Positions 16,285-26,321 of a stretch of 64,000 nt of DNA are shown here, one piece after another. Every line of letters starts with the position of its first letter. Positions within the stretch are counted from its first letter, which is position 1. Source of the DNA: Acidobacteriota bacterium. Its GTDB lineage: Bacteria; Acidobacteriota; Thermoanaerobaculia; Multivoradales; JBCCEF01. Position numbers and translations under genes: made by a program. The DNA is taken from positions 543,315 to 607,314 of the forward strand of contig JBCCEF010000001.1 of NCBI GenBank assembly GCA_039030395.1, read 5' to 3'. A model generated the notes under the pieces. The model was not told where the DNA came from. It saw only the letters and a list, made by a program, of their open reading frames with translations, and ran no database searches.

Positions 16285-16782
16285 ATGGCCGCCGACAACT
16301 CCTTCGACATCGTTTCGAACGTCGATTTCCAGGAAGTGAAGAACGCCGTGGACCAGGCGGCGCGGGAGGTCACCAGCCGCTACGACCTCAAGAAAGCGAA
16401 TGCCACGGTAACCCTCGAAGGCGAGGAGGTCACCGTCACCGCCGACGACGACTTCAACGTTTCCCAAGCGCTCGAAGTGCTCAAGGGCAAACTGGTGCGG
16501 CGCGGCGTGCAGCTCAAGTCCTGCCGCTACGGCGAGGTCGAGCCCGCCGCCGGCGGCCGAGCGCGGCAGAAGGTGACCTTTCAGCAGGGCATACCGCAGG
16601 AGACGGCGAAGAAGATCGTGGCGGAGATCAAACGCCAGAAGCTCAAGGTCCAGGCCTCCATTCAGGGCGACACGGTGCGCGTTTCCGGAAAAAAGCGGGA
16701 CGAGCTGCAAAACGTCATCGCCCACCTCAAGGGACTGGATCTGGACGTTCCTCTCACCTTCACCAACTACCGAGGGTCGTGA
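16285..16782 (+). CDS. yajQ: YajQ-family nucleotide-binding protein
   Basis: 165 residues, typical length, full-length match to YajQ: NSFDIVSNVDFQEVKNAVDQ at the N-terminus, SRYDLKKA, DDFNVSQALEVLKGKLVRRG, then KKIVAEIKRQKLKVQASIQG and the ending FTNYR. YajQ proteins bind RNA/nucleotides and in Xanthomonas bind cyclic di-GMP. Its stop codon overlaps the GTG of the next gene (GTGA). Confidence 0.95.
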   Translation: MAADNSFDIVSNVDFQEVKNAVDQAAREVTSRYDLKKANATVTLEGEEVTVTADDDFNVSQALEVLKGKLVRRGVQLKSCRYGEVEPAAGGRARQKVTFQQGIPQETAKKIVAEIKRQKLKVQASIQGDTVRVSGKKRDELQNVIAHLKGLDLDVPLTFTNYRGS

Positions 16783-17456
16783 AGATCCTCTACCCCTCAG
16801 CCGGCAACATGGCCCGTTTTCCACGCGGTTTCCTGGCCCTTGCCCTGGTCGCGGCCTGGGCCCTCACCGGCTCCTCCGCCGAGGCCGGCTACCGGGAAGG
16901 CGAGCAGGTGGAGGTGCGCGGCGTGGTGACGGACACCGACGGCAATCCAGTGCCGGGTGTGGAAGTGGTGCTCGAAGCGTCCCGCAGCCGGCTCAAACTG
17001 CGCACCCTGAGCCGCGAGCAGCGCGACCGCACGCGCCTTTCGTCCCTCACCGACGAACGCGGCCGCTACTCGATCCAGTGGCATTGGAACCGCTACTACA
17101 ACACCTTCGAGCTGATCGCCGGAGTGCCGGTGCGGCAGGCCGACGGCGGCGACCTGCAACCCCTCGAGCGGTTGGACATCACCCGCCGACTGGAGCGCAG
17201 CAATCCGCTGGTCACTCCGCTGGTGGTGGAAGACGCCGAGTACATCGCCACCGTGCGCAAGTTCCTGGCTAGCCTTTCGACGGACGACGAAAACCGCATC
17301 TACCAGCAGATGGGCAAGCCGGACCGGGTGGAGGAGCAGGTGTCGTCGCAGCGCGAGGAAGCCGCCTGGTGGTACTTCGAGAGTGGGCACGTGTTCCGCT
17401 TCGTCGACGGCTCGCTGGTGAGCGACGAACGTTTTTCGCCGGTGAAACCCTTCTAG
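16779..17456 (+). CDS. Exported protein with carboxypeptidase-regulatory-like domain
   Basis: 225 residues from GTG 16779, which overlaps the yajQ stop and has GAGGG just upstream; ATG 16809 (MARFPRGFLALALVAAWALT) is an alternative and may be better as a signal peptide. The mature part has a CarboxypepD_reg-like beta domain (VRGVVTDTDGNPVPGVEVVL ... TDERGRYSIQW), then a helical segment and a C-terminal pattern (MGKPDRVEEQ ... WWYFESGHVFRFVDGSL) resembling small BamE-like folds. Function unknown; probably periplasmic. Confidence 0.65.
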   Translation: MKILYPSAGNMARFPRGFLALALVAAWALTGSSAEAGYREGEQVEVRGVVTDTDGNPVPGVEVVLEASRSRLKLRTLSREQRDRTRLSSLTDERGRYSIQWHWNRYYNTFELIAGVPVRQADGGDLQPLERLDITRRLERSNPLVTPLVVEDAEYIATVRKFLASLSTDDENRIYQQMGKPDRVEEQVSSQREEAAWWYFESGHVFRFVDGSLVSDERFSPVKPF

Positions 17457-17468
17457 AGAGATCGCTTC

Positions 17469-18476
17469 GTGCAGCCTGAACATCACACCCCGGTCGCCCC
17501 TCCGTCGGCGGCGCGATTCCTCGCCCTGGTGGCGGACAAGCTCGCCGCCACGGAGGAGATCTTTCGGCAGGCGCTGGATGGAGACGTGCCGCTGATTCAC
17601 GAGGCCGGGCCCTACCTGGTGGAGGGCGGCGGCAAGCGGGTTCGGCCGGCGCTGCTGCTCCTAGCCGCCCGCCTTCTCGGCCGCGACGGCGACGAAGAAG
17701 TGACCTACGCGGCGGTGGTGGAGATGATCCACACCGCCACCCTGATCCACGACGACGTGATCGACCATGCCGACCGGCGGCGCGGTCAACCGACCGTCAA
17801 CCGCCTGTGGGGGAATCACCCGACGGTGCTGCTAGGGGACTGGATCTACACCCTGGCGATGCAGAAGGCGCTGTCCCACAACCGGGTGGAAGTGATCCAG
17901 AAGCTGGTCGGGGCCACCCTGAAGATGACCGAGGGCGAGCTGCTGGCTCTCGACCGGCTGGGAGCCGTCGATCTCGCCTCCGAAGAGTACTTCGAGATCA
18001 TTCACCGCAAGACGGCGCGCTTGTTCGGCGCCGCCTGCGCGGTGCCGGCGCTCATCCCGCCGATGCGCCCCGAAGCCGGCGAGGTGCTGGAGCGCTACGG
18101 CACCAACCTGGGGATCTGTTTCCAATTGGTCGACGACCTGCTCGACTTCGAAGGCCGGCCGGAGGTTCTCGGCAAGCCGGTGCTGTCGGATCTGAAAGAA
18201 GGCAAGCTCACCCTGCCGCTGATCCTGCTGCTGCCACGGGTGCCGGCGGCGGACCGGCAACGGGTGGAACGGGTGCTCGAAGATCGCTCCTTCGAGCGGG
18301 TGGCGGCGGAAGAGATCCTGGCGCTGGTGGAGCGCGAGGGCACCCTGGAAGAAACCCGCCAGCTCGCCGCCGAGTACTCGTCCCGAGCGAAGGCCGCCCT
18401 AGAGGTCTTTCCCCCCAGCGAGAGCCGGGAAGCGCTGCAGCTCGCGCCCGACTTCGTCCTCGATCGGCGTTCGTAG
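17469..18476 (+). CDS. Trans-polyprenyl diphosphate synthase
   Basis: 335 residues. First Asp-rich motif DDVIDHADRRRGQPT, second Asp-rich motif DDLLDFEG, plus KRVRPALLLLAARLLG and HRKTARLFGAAC. This is a long-chain (octa-/hepta-prenyl) diphosphate synthase making the quinone side chain. Start GTG 17469 has GAGAG upstream. Its last 78 bp overlap the convergent gene on the other strand. Confidence 0.92.
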   Translation: MQPEHHTPVAPPSAARFLALVADKLAATEEIFRQALDGDVPLIHEAGPYLVEGGGKRVRPALLLLAARLLGRDGDEEVTYAAVVEMIHTATLIHDDVIDHADRRRGQPTVNRLWGNHPTVLLGDWIYTLAMQKALSHNRVEVIQKLVGATLKMTEGELLALDRLGAVDLASEEYFEIIHRKTARLFGAACAVPALIPPMRPEAGEVLERYGTNLGICFQLVDDLLDFEGRPEVLGKPVLSDLKEGKLTLPLILLLPRVPAADRQRVERVLEDRSFERVAAEEILALVEREGTLEETRQLAAEYSSRAKAALEVFPPSESREALQLAPDFVLDRRS

Positions 18477-19604
18477 GCGCGGCGGCCGAATTCCCAGGGC
18501 CTCCACCCCCCGGCGCGGTCCGCTCTTCTCGGCCGCCGCCAGCGGCGGCGCCTGTTCCACCCAGGCGACCACCCCGCCCACCGCGCCGAGCACCGTCACG
18601 TAGCGGAACTGCCGCGCCACCGTGTCGCGCCAGTGGCGGGCGCCGGAAACCAGCACAATCGAAACAGATTCCGTTGGCCGGACCTCGCCGTCCGGGAGTT
18701 CACCTTCCCGGATCTCACCGTGGGCCGCCTCCACGGCAGCGAAGGGACCCGCCGGTCGCGGCCCGACGAAGGCCAAGGCACAGCGCAGATCGTTGCCCCC
18801 GAAGCCGAGATGTAAATGACCGGTGATCTCCTCGCCGAAGTCGAAAACGGCGCCGGGAATCGCCCGCCGGACCTCCTGCACCGGAGGACCGGATTCCATG
18901 TCGTACCAGGCCTGGCCGGGGCCGAGAATGCGGCCGCGCCGCGGCTCGAAGGTGGCGGCACCGAGCGCCGGCGGGGTGCGCGGCAGCACCGACTGCAGCG
19001 AACCCCAACGGCCCGCCGGCGGCCGGCCCCAGGAGAAGGCCGGCTCGGCGCGGTCGAGCGGCTGCCAGCCGGTCACCAGCCCGCGCAGGGCACGGCGCGA
19101 GATCTGCCACCGATCGTCCGTTGCCACCCGGGAGCGGCCCGCGCCATCGACCAGGCGCGCCAGCAGGCCACCGGCGCCGCGCGCACTCCGCACTTCCACC
19201 GCCAGCCGGTTGGTTCCGGGACGCAGGGCATGGGCCGCCGGCCAGCGGTCGAGGCTCGGGAGGCCCGAGGCGGCGAGGCGACCGGAACCGAGGCGGACTC
19301 CGTTCAGGAACGCGTCGTACTCTTCGTCGGCAGTGATCTCCAAATAGACGACCGCGGGCGCCGGGGATTCCGCCGGGTCTCGGCCGAGTTCGGCGAGGTG
19401 GAAATCCCTGAGCGCGTAGAAGGCCACCGGTGAACGGCGGTCCCGCGGACCTTCGGTCCAAATCCACTCGGCCTGCCCGATCTCGGCCGGAAACGCCCGC
19501 AGCAGGCTCCGCCCCGGGAGCTGTGCGATGAGCAGCCAAAGGGAGACGGCCACTGAGATCACCAGGGCGAAGATCGGGCCGAATCGAAGGGGGGAATCGT
19601 TCAC
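18399..19604 (-). CDS. Membrane-anchored protein with glycoside-binding-like beta domain
   Basis: 401 residues. An N-terminal transmembrane anchor (residues about 11-27) is followed by a galactose-binding-like/rhamnosidase-N-terminal-like region: QAEWIWTEG, YLEITADEEYDAFLNGVRLG, LRPGTNRLAVEVRSA. This pattern occurs at the start of GH78-type alpha-L-rhamnosidases, but no (alpha/alpha)6 catalytic domain follows. It lies 9 bp downstream of the CotH gene in the same direction, so it may be the fourth gene of the VTC-DUF4956-CotH operon. Its 3' 78 bp overlap the prenyl synthase gene in antisense. Confidence 0.6.
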   Translation of the reverse strand: MNDSPLRFGPIFALVISVAVSLWLLIAQLPGRSLLRAFPAEIGQAEWIWTEGPRDRRSPVAFYALRDFHLAELGRDPAESPAPAVVYLEITADEEYDAFLNGVRLGSGRLAASGLPSLDRWPAAHALRPGTNRLAVEVRSARGAGGLLARLVDGAGRSRVATDDRWQISRRALRGLVTGWQPLDRAEPAFSWGRPPAGRWGSLQSVLPRTPPALGAATFEPRRGRILGPGQAWYDMESGPPVQEVRRAIPGAVFDFGEEITGHLHLGFGGNDLRCALAFVGPRPAGPFAAVEAAHGEIREGELPDGEVRPTESVSIVLVSGARHWRDTVARQFRYVTVLGAVGGVVAWVEQAPPLAAAEKSGPRRGVEALGIRPPRLRTPIEDEVGRELQRFPALAGGKDL

Positions 19605-19613
19605 CGGTGAAGC

Positions 19614-21083
19614 CTACCGTGGATCGGCGGCGTTGGCGGCGAGCGGATCATCGTGCGGCGCCGGCAGCGGCCCGAGGCGCTCCGCCAGGCGCTGCCGGAG
19701 AACCCTCGGCCGCTCCTCGAAAAAGCGCCCGATCAATTCCAGGGACTCCGTGTCGTCGACCTCGTAGCGCCGCTCGATTTCGCGGTAGCGGCCGAGGAGC
19801 TCCGCCAAGAAGGGTGGCGTCAGTTGCCGGTCGAGCATCAGCGCGGCGCGCCCCGCCAGGCGCCGCCGATACTCCTCGGAGCGGACCGTCAACGAGCGCA
19901 ACAGCCGCGCCCGCAGGTCGTGCCGGGAGCCTTCGGTCACCGTCGACCAGATGTCGCTGTTCCACGGATCCAGGCGGTCGGCGAGGGCCGCCATAAAGCT
20001 CTGGTCCATGTCCCAGTGGAGCCAGAACCAGCGACCGGCGGGATCCCCTTCGTCGCGCAGCAGGGCTCCCTGGTAGGCATCGGTCGTGGCACAGAACAGC
20101 ACCGAGAGAAACCAACGGTCGAGATTGTCGAGATCCACCCAACGGGCCACCCGGCGGGGCCCCGCCTTGGTGCGGGTGGGGAACAGGTCCATCAGGCGCT
20201 CGTAGAGCAGCGGATTGCCCCACCGCACGATGGACCGATAGTCGGCGTCCTTCGTCCACACGAAAACGAAGCGGTCGTGGCCGTAGCGGCGGCGCAAGAA
20301 TCCTCGATCGATGCGCTCTGTCAGGAAAAAGAAGCCGCGATTCTCACCGTTGATGAAGAGCAGCGCCGGGGCGGTGTGAGGCACCTCTCCACCCATCCGC
20401 CGGACGACATCGAAGGCCATGGCGTTGGTGTAGCGCCACTGGCGGTCACCGCGATCGACGCGCAGCGAGTTGCGGATGATCAGCGATTCCAGGGCCGGCC
20501 CCGCCGCCCAGCCGAGAAGGGACGGGGCGAAGCCGTCCCCGGCCCGAAACATCAGCCGCCAGCTCCGCGACGGTCCGAAGGTACGGGTGGTTCCACCGTG
20601 CAGGCGCAGCCCCGCATAGGCCGTGAAGAGCACCCGCTGGCCTTCGAGCACGGCCACCGCCGCCGGCACTTCCCGCTGCTCCATCGGCTGCTGGCGGATC
20701 CATTCGAGCCCCTGCGGATCGGTGTGGATCGACACGGTGCGCAATCCCTTGCGGCGGAAATGAAAGGGCACCAGTTCGCGCAGCGCGGTACTGTCCGGTG
20801 ACCGCCCGGCAGCGCTCCGGCCGGGCTCCGCCGCGGCCGGCGGGGTGCGCCAGGCGGGCCGGGCGTCCTCCCCGGCGGCGGACCGGGCGCCGGTGCCGGC
20901 CACCGGTTCGAGCGCCCCCAAACGTTCGAGCAACTCCGGCAGGCGGCCCTCGCCCATCTCCTCGGCGGACACCTGCTGGCGCTCGACCTCGTCGCCGGCC
21001 GGGGAGTCGCGCAGAATCCCTTCCAGCACGAAGCCGGCCAGCAGCAGGCCGGTGATCCACGCGACGAGGTAACGGAACTTCAA
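19614..21083 (-). CDS. CotH kinase-family protein, membrane anchored
   Basis: 489 residues. An N-terminal signal anchor (LVAWITGLLLAGFVLEGIL) and a Pro/Ala/Arg-rich linker (about 40-110) precede the CotH domain: LRLHGGTTRTFGPSRSWRLM, LIIRNSLRVDRG, PALLFINGENRGFFFLTERI, and the catalytic-like WLHWDMDQSF. CotH proteins are atypical secreted protein kinases. The order VTC, DUF4956, CotH on one strand with 12-bp or shorter gaps is a recurrent association in bacteria, so a joint function in envelope or spore-coat-like phosphorylation with polyphosphate is suspected. Confidence 0.85.
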   Translation of the reverse strand: MKFRYLVAWITGLLLAGFVLEGILRDSPAGDEVERQQVSAEEMGEGRLPELLERLGALEPVAGTGARSAAGEDARPAWRTPPAAAEPGRSAAGRSPDSTALRELVPFHFRRKGLRTVSIHTDPQGLEWIRQQPMEQREVPAAVAVLEGQRVLFTAYAGLRLHGGTTRTFGPSRSWRLMFRAGDGFAPSLLGWAAGPALESLIIRNSLRVDRGDRQWRYTNAMAFDVVRRMGGEVPHTAPALLFINGENRGFFFLTERIDRGFLRRRYGHDRFVFVWTKDADYRSIVRWGNPLLYERLMDLFPTRTKAGPRRVARWVDLDNLDRWFLSVLFCATTDAYQGALLRDEGDPAGRWFWLHWDMDQSFMAALADRLDPWNSDIWSTVTEGSRHDLRARLLRSLTVRSEEYRRRLAGRAALMLDRQLTPPFLAELLGRYREIERRYEVDDTESLELIGRFFEERPRVLRQRLAERLGPLPAPHDDPLAANAADPR

Positions 21084-21095
21084 GGGCGGTACGCC

Positions 21096-21800
21096 CTACG
21101 GCGCTCCCGGCCGATCGTAGCTCAGGGTCAGAGAGAGGTCCGGCATCTCCCGCAGCAACTCCCCTTCGAGGGCTGTCAAGCGCTCCGGGGCGAGATTGCG
21201 GAAGCTGTAGGTCACCGCCACCTCGTCGTCGAGCTGTGTCAGGCTCTCGATCCGTCCCTTGGGCAGGAAAGCGGTGAGCTTCGCCAACAGATCCTCCCGT
21301 TCGGCGCGCCACAGATCCTTCGGCACCGCCAGGAGCAAAAGACCGTGGCGGGTCGCCGACCCGAGGAGCGATGGCACCCATCCACGGACCGCCACCGCCA
21401 CCAGCACTAGCGACAGAAGGATCGCCAGAAACACGAACTGGAAGGTGGCACAGGCCAGGGAGGTGGCGATCACCACCATCAGGAAGCCAATCTCTTCGGG
21501 CTCCTTGATCGGCGTGCGGAAGCGTACGATGGACAGGGCCCCCAGCAGGCCGAGGGACAGGGGCAACGAGAACTGAATACAGATGAAGATCGCCGTGATC
21601 GACACCGCCAGCAGCGGGAACGACCGATGGATCTGCGAGCCGGTCTCGCGTCGGGCATAGAAAAAGCGGTACAGAAAAGCGACGAAGAACCCGCAGGCCA
21701 GCGATACGGTCATGATCAGGAGGAACGGCCCAGGGCCGATCTCCGAGACCCGGCCGTCCTGCAGGTTGGACAGAGGTCCCATCAGCGAGTCGAGATTCAA
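21096..21800 (-). CDS. DUF4956 membrane protein
   Basis: 234 residues from TTG 21800, which overlaps the VTC stop (TTTGA) and has GGGAGAG a few bases upstream; ATG 21782 (MGPLSNL) is the alternative. Four hydrophobic segments (LLIMTVSLACGFFVAFLYRF, then three more) surround LSIVRFRTPIKEPEEIGFLM, the strongly conserved core of DUF4956. A soluble ferredoxin-like C-terminal domain follows. DUF4956 is encoded beside VTC polyphosphate polymerases and CotH proteins; it is presumed to be their membrane partner. Confidence 0.88.
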   Translation of the reverse strand: MNLDSLMGPLSNLQDGRVSEIGPGPFLLIMTVSLACGFFVAFLYRFFYARRETGSQIHRSFPLLAVSITAIFICIQFSLPLSLGLLGALSIVRFRTPIKEPEEIGFLMVVIATSLACATFQFVFLAILLSLVLVAVAVRGWVPSLLGSATRHGLLLLAVPKDLWRAEREDLLAKLTAFLPKGRIESLTQLDDEVAVTYSFRNLAPERLTALEGELLREMPDLSLTLSYDRPGAP

Positions 21801-22648
21801 AGGCTCTCTCCCGAGCGCCGATCCCCGATCCCGAGGGCCGCGAAACAGGCGCTGTACTTCGAAAAGGATGACCGGAAACAGAAGGTTCCCACGATCGGTT
21901 CCAGGCATGTCGGCAGGGCGGCCTTCGGCCCTTTGCTCTCCACTACCGTCGGTGACACCCGGCCGAGGTGCGACCGCAACGCCCCGTGGGCGCCGCCGGA
22001 CCATCGGCCGACGACGGGATGGATCCGGCCGGGGCGGATCTCGGAGTCCAGGGCCAGGCGTTGGTCACTGAATGGATCCCGCCATCGCCGCCGCCGGTAG
22101 CGCACTTCGAGCACCGGCAGGAGTGGACCCGGCAGCCCGGCGAGTTCCGGCATCCGCCGCAGATCGAGGGCCTTCAGAGCCGACAGCGGAACCGTTTCCA
22201 GGTCGTCGACGCCGAAGGCACGGGCGTCGACCTGGCGGCGCAGCATCGGGCCGGCGCCGTCCCCATCATCGAACCCACCGGCGACGAAGCGCAAAGCCCG
22301 TCGGGCCTTCGATCGGCGAGTACCGATCCGCCCCTTGATCTCGACGAAGCAACGGGTCGAGGGTCGACCGGCCTGCGGGTACCAGCGCAGCCGAACCTTG
22401 GTCTTGAGGTAGTCGCTGCTGAGCTTCTCGCGTAGGAAAGCGAGATCCGGGGTGTCGAAGTAGATGCTGGCGACGGTGTTCGCCGGGTACTCCGCGTCTT
22501 GTCGGCAGCAGCCCTCGAGGTGCGCCGCCACCGCCTCCTGTCGGCCCGTCGCCACCCGCCACTTCACCTCATGGCCGAGCGAGGACAAGTCTTCGGGCGC
22601 CCCGAACGGGCGGGCCGGCGGCGGATGGAGGAAGGCGACGGGTGACAT
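21797..22648 (-). CDS. VTC-domain polyphosphate polymerase-like protein
   Basis: About 283 residues from ATG 22648 (MSPVAFLHPP); open frame extends to TTG 22723 and an ATG at 22696. The VTC tunnel fold is recognisable: HEVKWRVA, SIYFDTPDLAFLREKL, KTKVRLRWYP, CFVEIKGRIGTRRSKARRAL, LLPVLEVRYRRRRW, LALDSEI. These Lys/Arg/Glu strands line the polyphosphate tunnel in yeast Vtc4-like enzymes that make polyphosphate from ATP. It leads the DUF4956-CotH operon and is divergent from kdsB. Confidence 0.85.
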   Translation of the reverse strand: MSPVAFLHPPPARPFGAPEDLSSLGHEVKWRVATGRQEAVAAHLEGCCRQDAEYPANTVASIYFDTPDLAFLREKLSSDYLKTKVRLRWYPQAGRPSTRCFVEIKGRIGTRRSKARRALRFVAGGFDDGDGAGPMLRRQVDARAFGVDDLETVPLSALKALDLRRMPELAGLPGPLLPVLEVRYRRRRWRDPFSDQRLALDSEIRPGRIHPVVGRWSGGAHGALRSHLGRVSPTVVESKGPKAALPTCLEPIVGTFCFRSSFSKYSACFAALGIGDRRSGESL

Positions 22649-22717
22649 AGCGGGACCTGCAATCGGAGTCGTTGCCTCAAAAAGCGAAGGGGTCATGCTT
22701 TCAAGCCCCGACAGCAG

Positions 22718-22763
22718 TGTCAACGAATCGGCCGTTGACAGGCCGCCCGAGGGGACATAGATT
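22718..22763. promoter_or_regulatory. Divergent promoters with mirrored -35 boxes (VTC operon / kdsB)
   Basis: TGTCAACG (22718-22725) and CGTTGACA (22733-22740) form a perfect 8-bp inverted repeat with a 7-bp spacer. The right arm holds -35 TTGACA (22735-22740), followed after exactly 17 bp by TAGATT (22758-22763) for kdsB. The left arm reads TTGACA on the minus strand toward the VTC operon with a weaker -10 (AAGCAT). The symmetry could also be an operator. Confidence 0.7.
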
Positions 22764-22768
22764 GGGAC

Positions 22769-23539
22769 GTGCCCCCCTCGCCAGACATTCCCGGTCCCCG
22801 CACCATCGTCGGCGCCATTCCGGCCCGCTACGGCTCAACCCGTCTGCCCGGCAAGCCGTTGCTGCCGATCGCCGGCCGACCGATGATCCAGCACGTCTAC
22901 GAACGGGCCGCGAGCGTTCGAGAGCTCTCCCGAGTGGTGGTGTTGACGGACGATGAACGCATTGCCGATGCAGTGCGAGCCTTCGGCGGGGAGGTGGAGA
23001 TGACCCCCGCCGACTGCGCCAGCGGCACCGACCGTATCGCCCATGCGGCTCGCTCCTGGAGCGACTCGGCGGTGGTCAACATTCAGGGCGACGAACCGTT
23101 GATCGACGGCGCGGGCGTCGCCCGCCTGGCGCGGCACCTGATCGCCGAACCGACGGACCCGATGGTCACCCTGGCGGCGCCCGCCGAACGGGAGGATCTG
23201 GGCAATCCCAACGCCGTCAAAGTAGTGCTCGATACCCGCGGCTACGCCCTCTACTTCAGCCGGTCTGCGATACCCTATGAGCGCGGGGCGGGAGCGACGG
23301 CAAGTCCCCTGAAGCACCTAGGAATCTATGGGTATCAACGGGAAGCACTGCTCGAACTTGCGCGGTTCGAACCGACGCCCCTCGAGGGCAGTGAATCTCT
23401 GGAGCAGTTGCGCGCCCTGGAGCACGGCATGGCCATCCGTGTACTGGTCGCCGCCGAGGGAGCGGCACCGGGAGTGGATACCCACGACGACCTGGCGCGG
23501 ATCGAGGCCCTGCTGGCCGGTGACGGCGGCGGGCCGTGA
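22769..23539 (+). CDS. kdsB: 3-deoxy-manno-octulosonate cytidylyltransferase
   Basis: 256 residues. IPARYGSTRLPGKPLLPIAG (nucleotide-binding loop), VVVLTDDERI, CASGTDRIAH, VNIQGDEPLI and HLGIYGYQ are all KdsB signatures. It activates Kdo with CTP for lipid A-core synthesis. GTG 22769 stands only 5 nt after the -10 box, so the mRNA is probably leaderless. It heads a run that includes pyrG (makes the CTP it uses), kdsA, kdsD and kdsC. Confidence 0.95.
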   Translation: MPPSPDIPGPRTIVGAIPARYGSTRLPGKPLLPIAGRPMIQHVYERAASVRELSRVVVLTDDERIADAVRAFGGEVEMTPADCASGTDRIAHAARSWSDSAVVNIQGDEPLIDGAGVARLARHLIAEPTDPMVTLAAPAEREDLGNPNAVKVVLDTRGYALYFSRSAIPYERGAGATASPLKHLGIYGYQREALLELARFEPTPLEGSESLEQLRALEHGMAIRVLVAAEGAAPGVDTHDDLARIEALLAGDGGGP

Positions 23540-25261
<1,722 letters not shown>

Positions 25262-25264
<3 letters not shown>

Positions 25265-25443
25265 CCTGCCCTTCTCATCAGCAACCTACTGCGAGGCCGT
25301 ATGTCACTGAATCTGCTGCGTTATCCACAGAACCCGCTCCTCGACGTACTGCGAGTACGCCTTCGTCGCAGAACCTGCGGATGCCTTGCATTTTCAGCGA
25401 CCTACGGCCTCTCGCTACGGTCGCCGGTGAGAAGTCCAGGCTA
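25262..25443. repeat. About 182-bp imperfect palindrome starting on the pyrG stop codon
   Basis: The ends are TAGCCTG (25262-25268) and CAGGCTA (25437-25443). Arms align inward with few gaps: CTTCTCA against TGAGAAG, GAGGCCGTA against TACGGCCTC, CACTGAA against TTCAGCG, and so on to a central perfect hairpin CGTACT-GCG-AGTACG (25345-25359). The hairpin centre (25352) coincides with the element centre, so the whole spacer could fold end to end as one hairpin. It lies between pyrG and kdsA. No coding frame is plausible. Confidence 0.75.
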
Positions 25444-25484
25444 GCCCTTCCCGCTCGAACGACCGCCGTACTCGCGAGGCCTCC

Positions 25485-26321
25485 GTGATCACCACCCCCG
25501 TCGAACCCGTCGAACTAGCCCCGGGCATTCTGCTCGCAGGATCCGGCCCCCTGCCGGTGATCGCCGGCCCCTGCGCTATCGAATCCGAGGAACGCACCCT
25601 GGAAGCCGCCCGGCGGGTCGCTGCCATCGCCCAGCGGCTGGAGCTGCCGACGGTCTTCAAGGCCTCCTTCGACAAGGCCAACCGCAGCTCCATCGATAGC
25701 TTCCGCGGTGTGGGCCTGGAGGAAGGCCTGCGGATCCTCGCACTGGTGGGCCAGGAGACCGGCCTACCGCTGCTGACGGACATCCACGAGCCGCACCAGG
25801 CGGCAAAGGCGGCGAAGGTCTGTGACGTGCTTCAGATTCCGGCCTTTCTGTGCCGCCAGACGGACCTGATCGTCGCCGCCGCCGAGACCGGCCGCGCCGT
25901 CAACATCAAGAAGGGCCAGTTCATCGCCCCCGGCGACATCCTGCGGGCGGTCGACAAGGCGCGCAGCACCGGCAACACCCGGGTGACCGTCACCGAGCGC
26001 GGCTACGCCTTCGGCTACAACAACCTGGTGGTCGATATGCGCTCCTTCGCCATCCTGCGGGAAGAGGGCGTCGCCGCCATTTACGACGTCACCCACTCCC
26101 TCCAGTTGCCGGGCTCCGGCGGCCACGAGACCGGCGGCGATCGCCGCTTCGCCGAGCCGCTGGCGCGGGCCGCAGTCGCCGCCGGCGCCGACGGCGTGTT
26201 CCTAGAAGTCCACCCGGACCCGGACAAAGCCCTGTCGGACCGCACCGTGCAGCTCGATCCGGAGCGCGCCGAGGCCTTGCTGACCTCCCTGGCGACGGTG
26301 CGCCGGGCGGTACTCCCATGA
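25485..26321 (+). CDS. kdsA: 3-deoxy-8-phosphooctulonate synthase
   Basis: 278 residues. VIAGPCAIESEE, FKASFDKANRSS, TDIHEPHQA, IPAFLCRQTDLI, NIKKGQF, GYNNLVVDMRSF and DVTHSLQLPG are diagnostic for KdsA. Condenses PEP with arabinose 5-phosphate to Kdo 8-phosphate. GTG 25485 with CGAGG 5 nt upstream. Overlaps kdsD by ATGA. Confidence 0.97.
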   Translation: MITTPVEPVELAPGILLAGSGPLPVIAGPCAIESEERTLEAARRVAAIAQRLELPTVFKASFDKANRSSIDSFRGVGLEEGLRILALVGQETGLPLLTDIHEPHQAAKAAKVCDVLQIPAFLCRQTDLIVAAAETGRAVNIKKGQFIAPGDILRAVDKARSTGNTRVTVTERGYAFGYNNLVVDMRSFAILREEGVAAIYDVTHSLQLPGSGGHETGGDRRFAEPLARAAVAAGADGVFLEVHPDPDKALSDRTVQLDPERAEALLTSLATVRRAVLP

